A stretch of 64,000 nt of DNA, from positions 7,628,038-7,692,037 of the forward strand of contig NZ_JACHIR010000001.1 in NCBI RefSeq assembly GCF_014203355.1, written 5' to 3'. The stretch comes from Kutzneria kofuensis (lineage in GTDB: Bacteria > Actinomycetota > Actinomycetes > Mycobacteriales > Pseudonocardiaceae). The first letter of the stretch is position 1, and every line of letters begins with the position of its first letter. The notes beneath the pieces were generated by a model, which worked only from the letters and a program-made list of their open reading frames with translations, was not told where the DNA came from and did no database searches. Positions 43,501-50,984 of this stretch are shown piece after piece. The translations under genes were made by a program, and so were the position numbers.

Positions 43501-43539
43501 CGCCGCCGCCAGACGGGCCCGGTTCGAGGTTCGTCCCAC
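40516..43539 (-). CDS. NACHT-domain ATPase with FGE-sulfatase-like segment (NLR-like candidate)
   Basis: This 1,007-residue protein has one hydrophobic segment at about 30-55 and a NACHT NTPase with Walker A GAPGSGKTT (161-168) and Walker B VVLLDGLDEV (239-248). A helical NACHT-associated region follows (YSFAHHTFQEYLAA). Around residues 620-690 it shows a formylglycine-generating-enzyme-like pattern: PVTNGLYWLYQKETG, then DAVAFTNWVN and GSQAYRLPDADQL. The C-terminal 300 residues are helical. Bacterial NACHT proteins include anti-phage NLR-like systems, where the C-terminus senses and an N-terminal effector acts; here the N-terminus is membrane-linked. The GTG at 43539 lacks a clear ribosome site, so the start is uncertain. 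Confidence 0.82.
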   Translation of the reverse strand: MGRTSNRARLAAALAGGVPSVVGLLEGRPGLAFWLLVLCEAAVAALVYAADIVGDVAAKWKERAVKGLDQAVLRWLSGFGRKYRDFMLPLLRASEAQGPANTGFYQPDLEEIFVDVSLEPRSPDKAQVGLVGDDHVGGEERRRLWEFLDQPQPQVLAVLGAPGSGKTTLLRQTGREILKQPRRRRRRVPMLLYLRDHVASIVASPRISVAALLRRELARYDIEDPGNWFERRLAAGSCVVLLDGLDEVARQKDRETVAAWVEHQVRQYPRNDFVVTSRPHGYRTARVTGTIVLQVCNFNDSQVTEFVHRWYGALERRITGAADTARQRADKAARDLLDRLAQAPSLHQLTVNPLLLTMMANVHRYRGVLPGSRADLYGEICEVMLWRRQETKKLPVELRGDRKEALLRGLAYRMMEQQTRDVPKDVVTTAIRAGLRRMSREVGVEDFLADVSSNGLLIERESGIYSFAHHTFQEYLAACHVRDKRLAHVLAEKVDDVWWRETTLLYVAGADADGIVAACLESASVTALLLAFDSAEEASELAPELRDRIDGLLDSAYAPDAPADRRRLMAGVLVTRHLRRVVRTAGGARICPQPVTNGLYWLYQKETGWPDPDRQETEHARDEPVRGVRGTDAVAFTNWVNKISGSQAYRLPDADQLADLSLPPCAVWTGTGQELWTRQRNPHQVSDSVLMAAVADDVARWNTALARLLLVHALVEARLLTLQLEYVLDNVRGKAQRRHVRGMDLDVALSKVRQRSKDRPLAIARALERAKGVFGDGRLDEAIDLTRDVVQAVALAPKAERKRALDLGAALARKLVGELPPVLAKVFALPKALDQTATPHRPMGRVLANLFTWLLSGSTTPDNWPARFCEWLCVTSQLPDPLVPTPDLLAPTATAARKEVIALYHAAAEDDEDEEQDVDSGPSAWACVAAVELERVAAPVFERSAPLEPDTVTAIRLAALCLAGEVTDPQEAALCRRFRALAAGVTLLQRRSTGQWQPTEMIILATA

Positions 43540-43668
43540 GGGCTGGCTTATCGCCGTGATCGCCGGGACGTGACGTCAACTCGCCCGTTCGGCGGAGTGC
43601 CCGGTTGTCGGACGTCTTCGTATTCCCTGCATGACCCAGTATCGAAGCCGCTCCCGCGTTTTCGACAC

Positions 43669-44256
43669 TCACTCCCGTTCGGATTCACCCTCCGGTTCAT
43701 CCACTCGGTACACGACCGGCTCCTCCTCGGCCGGCGGCGGCGCCGCGACCGTCTCCGTGCGTACCGGCGAGGCGATGGCCGCCAGCGCGCAGGCCGCCCC
43801 GAGCAGCGCCAGCCAGATGCCCAGGCCGATGTGCGGCGACACTGCCTGGCCGGAGACGCCCGCGATCTCCGCCAGGAACGTGCCGGTGCTGTAGCCGGAG
43901 GCGCCGAGGAACAGCCCCGCTCCGACACCCAGCCCCGCCGCGACCAGCGAGGCGTTGCGCGTCCAGCCGAATCCGGGCATCAGCGAGGCCGCGGCGACCA
44001 CGATCAGCGCGACGCCGGCGACCAGTGCGACCACTCCGACGTACTGCTGAATCGTGTGGCCGATGCCCAGGTCGAGGCCCCAGCCGTTGATCGACGCCAG
44101 GGATTCCTCGGAGCCGGGTTGAGGAAGCGTCACCAGGTCCATGAAGGTGCTGACGATCAGCAGCACGCCCGCGGCGAACAGGAACGCGACGGCACGGGTG
44201 CCGGGCCGGGCCGCGGTGGTCTGAACGGGAATGGGCGCGGTGTCCTCGTTGGGCAT
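43669..44256 (-). CDS. Four-helix integral membrane protein of unknown function
   Basis: This 195-residue protein has four predicted transmembrane segments at about 22-45, 75-100, 110-130 and 150-172, with a short acidic N-terminus and a Pro/Glu-rich cytoplasmic-looking tail. I recognise no catalytic motif. The ATG at 44256 gives MPNEDTAPIPV. Its neighbours, a PPOX-family gene and the NACHT gene, give no clear functional link. Confidence 0.75.
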   Translation of the reverse strand: MPNEDTAPIPVQTTAARPGTRAVAFLFAAGVLLIVSTFMDLVTLPQPGSEESLASINGWGLDLGIGHTIQQYVGVVALVAGVALIVVAAASLMPGFGWTRNASLVAAGLGVGAGLFLGASGYSTGTFLAEIAGVSGQAVSPHIGLGIWLALLGAACALAAIASPVRTETVAAPPPAEEEPVVYRVDEPEGESERE

Positions 44257-44315
44257 TCGCCCACGGTAACGGCCACCCCGCGCCGGCCCTTCGGCGGTGC
44301 CCGTTCCCCGCCGGC

Positions 44316-44807
44316 CTAGTGCTTGCGCACCACCCGTTCCCCCGCACCCGGCTTCCAGATGGTGACGTCCATGTGCCCACCGCCCGTCTCCACCGCCGAG
44401 GCGCTGGTGATGTCGGCGGCGTAGAACGGGCTGAACCGCTCGCCCCGCAGGTCGAAGCCGGTTTCCCGGTACAGGTTCTCGGTGAAGCGGGCGTGCAGGG
44501 CGAGGTCCTGCACGTCGTGGACGGTGCCCCACAGCTTGGCGTCGCCGTCGGACACGAGTGAGTCCACGGTGGCCGTGTGCAGGCAGAACCGGGGGTCCCG
44601 GGCCAGGTCCCGGAACTTGACGGTCCCGGGCATACCGCCGATCCACAGCTGCCCCTCGAACACCCGGGGCTCCATGGGGCAGATCCGGGGCGAGCCGTCG
44701 GCCCGCAGCGTGGCCAGGAAGCACAGGCTGCCGGTGGCGGCGTGCCGCCGGGTGAAGACGGCGGCGATCTTGGGTGCGACCTCGGTGAACTCCTGCCAAG
44801 TCGTCAC
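44316..44807 (-). CDS. Pyridoxamine 5'-phosphate oxidase-family (PPOX) protein
   Basis: This 163-residue protein has the split-barrel pattern of the PPOX superfamily: GSLCFLATLRADGSPRICPM, then LWIGGMPGTVKFRDLARDPRFCLH. Members bind FMN or F420 and reduce or oxidise diverse small substrates; this one cannot be assigned further. I chose the GTG at 44807, giving MTTWQEFTEV, which lies at the start of the recognisable domain and may be leaderless. Confidence 0.8.
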   Translation of the reverse strand: MTTWQEFTEVAPKIAAVFTRRHAATGSLCFLATLRADGSPRICPMEPRVFEGQLWIGGMPGTVKFRDLARDPRFCLHTATVDSLVSDGDAKLWGTVHDVQDLALHARFTENLYRETGFDLRGERFSPFYAADITSASAVETGGGHMDVTIWKPGAGERVVRKH

Positions 44808-44889
44808 CCGTACGAAGGTACGCCGAACGCGCGGGCGGCCACCGGCCTGGGCCTGCGCACGCGAATCAGGGGACAGGAGGGCGACGGCG

Positions 44890-45096
44890 ATGCGTGAGAA
44901 CCTGAGTCCCATCGAGGACGACGCGGTCAAGGCGGCGATGTCGGAACTGTCCGAGATGTCCGACGACGCCTTCGTCGCCGGCCGCGAGAAGCTGCTGGCC
45001 AGGATGGGCAAGACGGCCGAGCCGCCGGCCAGTACCGGGGCTCCCGCACGGTCCTGCCCGCCGACTGGCACGGCATCAAGGCCGGCACGGTCCTGA
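44890..45096 (+). CDS. Short hypothetical ORF, possibly the front of a frameshifted gene
   Basis: The frame gives 68 residues. The first 45 look like a real acidic helical protein (IEDDAVKAAMSELSEMSDD), but the remainder turns into Ser/Pro/Arg-rich sequence. In a shifted frame the same bases give RTVLPADWHGIKAGTVLSD, which looks more protein-like. A frameshift near 45030 would join the two. It may equally be a short non-coding gap. Confidence 0.35.
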   Translation: MRENLSPIEDDAVKAAMSELSEMSDDAFVAGREKLLARMGKTAEPPASTGAPARSCPPTGTASRPARS

Positions 45097-45119
45097 GCGA
45101 CTCCACGCTGACCACCGCG

Positions 45120-46016
45120 CTATGGGCCGGACGAACTGAGGGCGGCGGCCAGCGCCGCCACCAACCGGGCCCGCAACACCGGGTCCGAACGGATGGAGCC
45201 GTCCGACTCGATGTGGGCGAACACCGTGCCCATCGAGTCGGCGGCCTGTCCCTGCACGTTGGTGGTGCCCTCGAGGTTGCCGCAGCTCTGCTGCCACGCC
45301 CGGCAGACCACGGTGCCGTCGGCCTCGATCCGGTCGGCGATCTGCACGTGCAACTGCGTGTGCGGCGTCGAGCCGCCGGAGACGACAACGCCGGTGCCGG
45401 GCAGGCTCTTGTCGTCGAACCCGTGCAGCTGCACCTGCGGCAAGCCCTTGCGGGCCAAGGCGGTCGCAACCTGGTTGAACAGGGAGTTCGCGTTGTGCGC
45501 CACATCCGCGAGGCCGTTGGCGGCCCGGCGATGCGCGCCCGCGACGAGCACGGCGGATCCGGGCAGCGCCCGGTACAACTGGACACCGATCTGTTCGGTG
45601 TCCAGATCGAAGTTCGGGTGCGGCACCTCGATGACCTGCTTGGGCGTCGCACCGTAGTCGGCGATGTACATGCCCCAGCCCCGCTCGTCGCCGGGCTCGG
45701 TGGCCGCCATCACGAAGCGGCGGTCGGTGGTGGCGTCCCGGCCCTCGGTCACCGTGAAACCCAATGGTGTAAGCGTTTTCACCTCACTCTGAGTGTCCTT
45801 TCCGCCGGTGAGCAGCGGAATCAGGCCGGACAAAGCGTTCTCGCCCTCACGGACCGTGGGCGGCCGGTAGGGCGCATTCGCCTCCAGTGCCCCGGCGAAC
45901 TGTGAGGCACGCTCGACGAGGTCGAGCTTCGGCAGCCGGTCCGGGATGTTGATCACCGCCAGCACCGCGACGCACGTCAGGCCCAAGGCGGTGACCAGCA
46001 GATTCCGTGCAGACAC
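45120..46016 (-). CDS. Secreted or membrane-anchored hydrolase-like protein of unknown function
   Basis: This 298-residue protein begins with one hydrophobic segment (LLVTALGLTCVAVLAV) that is a signal or anchor. The outside domain shows conserved-looking polar motifs: VPHPNFDLDTE, LVAGAHRRAAN, DVAHNANSLFNQ and QLHGFDD. Such clustered His, Asp and Glu residues suggest a metal-dependent hydrolase. I do not recognise the family with certainty. The GTG at 46016 fits the ribosome site GGAGAA better than the TTG at 46019. It is divergent from the PgsB/PgsC operon with a 186-base gap, so a role in trimming the polymer is possible but is inference only. Confidence 0.65.
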   Translation of the reverse strand: MSARNLLVTALGLTCVAVLAVINIPDRLPKLDLVERASQFAGALEANAPYRPPTVREGENALSGLIPLLTGGKDTQSEVKTLTPLGFTVTEGRDATTDRRFVMAATEPGDERGWGMYIADYGATPKQVIEVPHPNFDLDTEQIGVQLYRALPGSAVLVAGAHRRAANGLADVAHNANSLFNQVATALARKGLPQVQLHGFDDKSLPGTGVVVSGGSTPHTQLHVQIADRIEADGTVVCRAWQQSCGNLEGTTNVQGQAADSMGTVFAHIESDGSIRSDPVLRARLVAALAAALSSSGP

Positions 46017-46202
46017 CAAGAATTCTCCGTGGGTTCGGGCTGCCCGGCGGTGGCGCTCGCGGTCGTTCGGTAACGAATAGTGCTTGCCTTGTGACTCGAA
46101 TCATACTCTAATAGGCAATGAAGTAGACAGTACGAGTGGAACGCTGCACCCCCGCCGCCGCGTTTGATCGTCCTCTGTGGACCCTGAACATGGAGAGCGC
46201 GC

Positions 46203-48260
46203 GTGGTGGCGATGTCAGCCGGCCCCGAGCCGGTGGAGAGCGGATTTCCGGGCGGGCTGCGAGCGCCGCTCGCGGTGGTCGGCGCCGCGTTGGCCCTGCT
46301 CGTGGCCTGGTGCATGATCCAACTACCGGCCGCGGGCGCCGGCGGTGGCGCCTCGGCCGTCGCGCAGTCGCAAGAACTGCTCGTCAACGACCTGGCGAGG
46401 GCCACCGCCGACTCGATAGGTGACGTGGCGGGAGACCTGAGCACGGCAAGTGCGCTGTACACCGTGCATCCCGACCCGACGCCGGCCGGCACGCTGGCGG
46501 CGATCACCCGCGGCACCCCGCAGGCCCTCGGCCTGGCGCTGGTCCAGCGCTCCAGCGGCACCCTGCTGGCCGGCACCGGCGAGCCGGTGCCCGTGGAGTC
46601 GTTGCCGAACAAGGACCTCGACCGCATCACGGTCACCCTGGTGCGTGATCAGTCCGGCGCGACGGTCGTGCTGACCGCGGCCCCGCTGACCGGCACGGAC
46701 TGGCTGGTTCTGGTCACCACCGGCCTGAAAATCCCGGCGACCACGTTGTCCGGGCAGCCGGCGGAAGCGTTGCTGCTGACCACATTCGACGGCCAGGTGG
46801 TGAAATCCCGCGGCGAGTTCGACCCGCAGTACCAGCCGCTCGTGACCGCTGCCAGCACAAACGCGACCGGAGGGGTCGGCAGCCTGGTCGGCGACGCCGG
46901 CAAGGGGCCCGTCGTCGACGGGGCCCGGACCACGCCGATTGCCGTCTATGCCCCGATCCTGACGGGTGATCCCGCTCGGCCACTCGGGCTCAACCTGGTG
47001 CTCGTCGGCTCCGCCCCGGCGCAGGCCGCGGCGCGGACTCCGGTCGAAACCGCCTGGATGACAGCGATTCTGGCCGCCGCGGTGCTGGCCGCCCTGATGC
47101 TGCTGGGATTCGGCTTCGTGCTGCCGCTGCGCCGGCTGCGCGCCGAGGCGCTCGGCGGCCGCCGCCGCCGCAGCTACCGGCTCCGCGAGGCCGCGGTCGT
47201 GTCGGCGACGCTGCGGAACGAGATCGTTCAGGTCAGGCGTGGCCGGATTTCCGCCCGCACGTTCGTGGTCGCCGCGGTCGCGCCGCTGCTGGTCTGCTCG
47301 GCCGTGGTCGGAGTTGTTGCGGCGACGACGGTTCCAACGGCGCCGGACCTGGTCGTTCAGGGCGAGCGCGGCCTCGCCGAGGTGACGGCCGGCGCGCTGC
47401 GTGACCAGTTGTCCGCGAGCCTGAGCGACCTCCGGACTTTCGCCACCCGCGCGACGGACGACGTCAGGTCGCTGAAGCCGGCGCTGGTCAACCTGATCGC
47501 GCAGAACAAGCGCTACCGCAGCGTCTACGTCACGGATGCGGACGGCACGGTGCAGGTCGACGCCGGCCGCACGCCGCTGCGCACCGTCGAGCGACCGCCG
47601 GCCGGATCCGGCCTGCACCAACAGAACACCGCCGGCCGGATCCCCGTGCTCTACGCCAACACCCCGCTGCCGGACCACACGCACGTGCTGATCGGCGAGC
47701 TCGACGTGACGAAACTGTCGTCGATCCTGCGGCGCAGCGCCGGCAACGGCAAGCTCGTGGACTCCGGCCTGCGCACGCTCGCCTCCGCCGATGGCTACCG
47801 GGCTTTCGATCCCCTGACCGACCAGGCCCTGAAACAAAGTGTGACGGACGCCCTCGGCGGCGTCGGCCGGCCGGGCACCGACCAGATCGACGGCCAGTGG
47901 TACGTGGTCGCCGCGGCCACCGTGACCGGCTCGCCGAGCACCGACCCGCTGCGCTGGACCGTCGTGCTGCAGCAGCCACTGACCACGCTTCCCTTGCCGG
48001 ACAACGTTGTTCGCCGCTACGCGTTGTTCGCCGCGCTGGCCGTCGGCGCCGCCGGACTGCTGCTGCTGGGCTGGTACCACTCGTGCTTCGTGCGGCCGCT
48101 GCGCCGGCTCGCGGACGCCGCTGCCCGCGTGCACCAGGGCGACCTGAAGACCGTGATCTACCCGGAGCGGCTCAACGAGATCGGCACGCTCAGCCAGTGC
48201 CTCGACAAGGTGCGCAGACAGCGGACCGCGACGCCCGCCCCGGTTCCCCTGCTGGTCTAG
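46203..48260 (+). CDS. Large membrane sensor-like protein with HAMP domain
   Basis: This 685-residue protein has a transmembrane segment near residues 25-45, one near 280-305, one near 355-375 and one near 605-630. Two extracellular regions lie between them; the second has a Cache-like pattern (IAQNKRYRSVYVTDADGTVQVD). A HAMP motif (RPLRRLADAAARVHQGDLKTVIYPERLNEIGTL in outline) ends the protein, with no kinase or methyl-accepting domain after it. The GTG at 46203 has GGAGAG five bases upstream. It leads the PgsB-PgsC operon, ending 8 bases before PgsB, and occupies the place PgsA would have. Confidence 0.75.
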   Translation: MVAMSAGPEPVESGFPGGLRAPLAVVGAALALLVAWCMIQLPAAGAGGGASAVAQSQELLVNDLARATADSIGDVAGDLSTASALYTVHPDPTPAGTLAAITRGTPQALGLALVQRSSGTLLAGTGEPVPVESLPNKDLDRITVTLVRDQSGATVVLTAAPLTGTDWLVLVTTGLKIPATTLSGQPAEALLLTTFDGQVVKSRGEFDPQYQPLVTAASTNATGGVGSLVGDAGKGPVVDGARTTPIAVYAPILTGDPARPLGLNLVLVGSAPAQAAARTPVETAWMTAILAAAVLAALMLLGFGFVLPLRRLRAEALGGRRRRSYRLREAAVVSATLRNEIVQVRRGRISARTFVVAAVAPLLVCSAVVGVVAATTVPTAPDLVVQGERGLAEVTAGALRDQLSASLSDLRTFATRATDDVRSLKPALVNLIAQNKRYRSVYVTDADGTVQVDAGRTPLRTVERPPAGSGLHQQNTAGRIPVLYANTPLPDHTHVLIGELDVTKLSSILRRSAGNGKLVDSGLRTLASADGYRAFDPLTDQALKQSVTDALGGVGRPGTDQIDGQWYVVAAATVTGSPSTDPLRWTVVLQQPLTTLPLPDNVVRRYALFAALAVGAAGLLLLGWYHSCFVRPLRRLADAAARVHQGDLKTVIYPERLNEIGTLSQCLDKVRRQRTATPAPVPLLV

Positions 48261-48268
48261 GAGCACGA

Positions 48269-49444
48269 ATGCGTTTCCTCTACACCGTATATGCCCTGTC
48301 CTGCCTGGTGCTGCTGGTGTGCGGGATCGTGGAACAGCGCAGGCACGACAGAAACCTGGCGCGGATCACGCATCGCGTGCTGGTCAACGGGATCCGCGGC
48401 AAGTCCTCGATCACCCGGCTGTGCGCGGGCGCGCTGCGCGGCGGGGGACTGGTCACGGTGGCCAAGACCACCGGCACCGCCGCGCGGTTCATCCACCCGG
48501 ACGCGCGCGAGGAGCCGGTGCACCGCAAGTTCGACATCGCCAACGTGGTCGAGCAGATCGCCATCGTGCGGCGGGCCGCCGGCTACGACCCGGACGTGCT
48601 GGTGATGGAGTGCATGGCGGTCGCGCCCCCGCTGCAGGAGATCAACCAGACCAAGCTGATCCGCTCCGACATCGGCGTGCTGTGCAACGTGCGCGAAGAC
48701 CACCTCGCGGAGATGGGGCCGACGCTGGACGACGTCGCGCGGTCGCTGTGCCGGTCGATGCCGGTCGGCGGCGTGTGCGTGACGGCGGAGAAGGACCGGC
48801 TGCACATCCTCCAGGAGGAGGCGGACAAGCGCCGCTGCACGCTGATCGCCGTCGACCCGGAGGACGTGTCCGACCGGGAGCTGGCCGCGTTCGACTGGAT
48901 CACGTTCAAGGAGAACGTCGCCATCGCGCTCAAGGTCGCCGAGCTGCTCGACATCGACCGCGCCGATGCCCTGGCCGGCATGTGGGCGGCGCCGCCTGAT
49001 CCCGGCGTGCTGCGGGTGGACCGGTACACCGCCGACGGCAAGCGGCTGAACTTCGCGAACGTGTTCGCCGCCAACGATCCCGAGTCGACGGTGATGAACA
49101 TCGAGCACCTGCTCGACCACGGCGCGATCGGCCGCCCGCTGCACATCGTGATCAACTGCCGGCCGGACCGGATCGAGCGCAACGGCCAGATGGGCGCGCT
49201 GATCCCCCGGCTGCAACCGGAACGCGTGCTGCTGATCGGCGAGCCGACCCGCAGCGCGCTGACCGCGATCCCGACCTCGTGGCGGCCCCGTGTGGTCGAT
49301 CTCGGCGGCCGGCGCAGCGCCCCGGAGCTGCTGGACGCGCTCGTCGCCGGCATCGACGGGCACGCCTCGCTCGCGGCCATCGGCAACATCCACGGCCAGG
49401 GCGAAGTGCTGCTCGCCCAACTGGAAACACTGGAGCGGTTATGA
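48269..49444 (+). CDS. pgsB: PgsB/CapB poly-gamma-glutamate synthase
   Basis: This 391-residue protein matches PgsB/CapB, the Mur-ligase-like ATP-dependent amide ligase of poly-gamma-glutamate synthesis. It has a membrane-anchoring N-terminus (residues 3-20), the ATP loop NGIRGKSSITRL and the downstream segment VAKTTGTAARFI, as in the Bacillus proteins. Typical length is about 390 residues. AGGAG lies 5 bases before the ATG. The last sense codon is TTA, created by the ATGA overlap with the pgsC start. With PgsC it should polymerise glutamate at the membrane; another amino acid polymer is possible. Confidence 0.88.
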   Translation: MRFLYTVYALSCLVLLVCGIVEQRRHDRNLARITHRVLVNGIRGKSSITRLCAGALRGGGLVTVAKTTGTAARFIHPDAREEPVHRKFDIANVVEQIAIVRRAAGYDPDVLVMECMAVAPPLQEINQTKLIRSDIGVLCNVREDHLAEMGPTLDDVARSLCRSMPVGGVCVTAEKDRLHILQEEADKRRCTLIAVDPEDVSDRELAAFDWITFKENVAIALKVAELLDIDRADALAGMWAAPPDPGVLRVDRYTADGKRLNFANVFAANDPESTVMNIEHLLDHGAIGRPLHIVINCRPDRIERNGQMGALIPRLQPERVLLIGEPTRSALTAIPTSWRPRVVDLGGRRSAPELLDALVAGIDGHASLAAIGNIHGQGEVLLAQLETLERL

Positions 49445-49923
49445 TCAGCCAGGAGCTGTCGCCGGAGGTGGCCACCCTCGGGCTGGCCATCGGGCTGTTG
49501 TTCTCCCTGCTGTGCTACCTGACGACGAACCTGTCCCCGGGCGGCATGATCACCCCGGGCTGGCTGGCGCTGACCCTCGTCGAGGACTACCGCCGCGCCG
49601 CGCTGGTGGTGCTCACCACCGTGCTGACGTACCTGGCCACGCTGGGCCTGAGCAAGGTCGTGATCCTGTACGGGAAACGGCAGTTCGCGGCGGTGGTGCT
49701 GCTCGGGGTTCTGTTGCAGGCCACGGTTTTCGTGCTGATACAGGACCACTACCCGCTGCTGTACGTGCACGAGACGCTGGGCTTCGTCGTCCCCGGCCTG
49801 ATCGCGTACCAGCTGGTCCGCCAGCCGCCCGCGGTGACCGTGCTCGCCACCGGGTCGGTCGCCCTCGCCTCGTACGGAGTGCTGGCCAGCGGCGTGCTGG
49901 TCGGCCTGGTCCCCACCTCGTAG
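49441..49923 (+). CDS. pgsC: PgsC/CapC poly-gamma-glutamate biosynthesis membrane protein
   Basis: This 160-residue protein has four to five transmembrane segments and the family motif NLSPGGMITPGWLAL near residues 30-44. PgsC/CapC forms the membrane part of the poly-gamma-glutamate synthase with PgsB. Its ATG overlaps the pgsB stop by 4 bases, ensuring coupled translation. The usual third component, PgsA/CapA, is not found next to it in the window. Confidence 0.88.
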   Translation: MISQELSPEVATLGLAIGLLFSLLCYLTTNLSPGGMITPGWLALTLVEDYRRAALVVLTTVLTYLATLGLSKVVILYGKRQFAAVVLLGVLLQATVFVLIQDHYPLLYVHETLGFVVPGLIAYQLVRQPPAVTVLATGSVALASYGVLASGVLVGLVPTS

Positions 49924-49934
49924 GAGCTCTTGCC

Positions 49935-50864
49935 GTGCAACAACACCACAGGAAACTGACCAGGGCAGCAGTGTTGCTGACGACGCTGGCGACGTCCGGT
50001 GCCGCCGTGGTGCACCTGGCGCAGGCGCAGGACGCCCCGACGAGGGCCCGGGACAACGGCGCGGTCGTCGCGATCGCGCAGGCCCACCCGGCGAGCACCC
50101 ACTACAGCTTCGTCCGCCTGGACGGCCCGGCCCGTACCGCCGTGATGGACGACAACGCCCGCCTGGTGGCGATGTTCACCGACGGCGCTCGCACGGCCGT
50201 CCTCAGTGGACAGAGCAGGACCTTCACCGACCCCCGGCGCACCAGCGCCGTCGTCACGACCTCGAACTGGGTGCGACTGGCGCCGCAGCCGTGGAAGGCC
50301 GGCGCGGAGAAGGAGTCCTGGTTCCGGCCGTGGCTGGGGGAGGCGCTCGCCGACCGCAGCCCGGACGTGCTGGCGGTGGCCACCCAGTACGTGACCTTCG
50401 CGCACTACGCCGACGACGCCGACTACAGCGACTTCCTCGGCATCACCAACAAGGGCGTGAAACCGAGGAAGGACCGCTTCGGCGACGTGGACTCCGCCGG
50501 CTACGTCCGGCTCGTCTACGGCTACCGGCTGGGCTACCCGATCGGCGCCGGCGGCCTGCCGCGCACGCCGCAGGAGATGCCGACGGCCCCGCTCGGCGCG
50601 GCCATCGCCGACAACGCCGTCGGCTCACCGCAGACGCGTTTCCTGGCCCAGCCGGGGGATCTGCTGCTGTTCAGCACCGACGGCAGCAAGGGGGCCGTCG
50701 ACCACGTCGGCATCTATCTCGGCGTCGACGACGCCGGGCAGCAGCGGTTCATCGCTTCCCGGGGCACGCCGAACGGCCCCAGCTTCGGCGACTCCAGCGG
50801 CCGCAGCGTCCTCGACGACGACGGCCCCTACGCCGCCGGCCTCTGGGGCATCCGCCGCCTCTGA
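49935..50864 (+). CDS. Secreted NlpC/P60-like protein with Cys-to-Ser at the catalytic position
   Basis: This 309-residue protein has a signal peptide (basic start, hydrophobic core, cleavage near AQA). Its C-terminal half aligns with NlpC/P60 amidohydrolases: GDVDSAGYVRLVYGYR where active enzymes have DCSG, AQPGDLLLF, and DHVGIYLG with the catalytic His. The Cys position is therefore Ser, which predicts loss or change of peptidase activity. The GTG at 49935 has AGGAG eight bases upstream and is 11 bases from pgsC. Gene order suggests that it binds, cuts or tethers the polymer made by PgsBC. Confidence 0.75.
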   Translation: MQQHHRKLTRAAVLLTTLATSGAAVVHLAQAQDAPTRARDNGAVVAIAQAHPASTHYSFVRLDGPARTAVMDDNARLVAMFTDGARTAVLSGQSRTFTDPRRTSAVVTTSNWVRLAPQPWKAGAEKESWFRPWLGEALADRSPDVLAVATQYVTFAHYADDADYSDFLGITNKGVKPRKDRFGDVDSAGYVRLVYGYRLGYPIGAGGLPRTPQEMPTAPLGAAIADNAVGSPQTRFLAQPGDLLLFSTDGSKGAVDHVGIYLGVDDAGQQRFIASRGTPNGPSFGDSSGRSVLDDDGPYAAGLWGIRRL

Positions 50865-50984
50865 ACCCCCGCGAGTCACGCTCTCAGGCACACCGAATGT
50901 AAGAATCAGGCAGAACTGAGACCCGCGGCTCAGTTCTGCCGGAAACCTACATTCGGGGTGCCCCAGAGCGTGACTCGCCGGGGT
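50865..50984. repeat. 120-bp imperfect palindrome filling the gap between two convergent genes
   Basis: The outer arms (50865-50884 and 50965-50984) match at 19 of 20 positions. The inner stem (50909-50920 and 50929-50940) is perfect over 12 bp around an 8-base loop, and the middle parts match at about 17 of 24. It begins right after one stop codon and ends right before the other. It can act as a bidirectional terminator; a partial copy lies at 34188-34219, so it also looks like a dispersed element. Confidence 0.75.
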
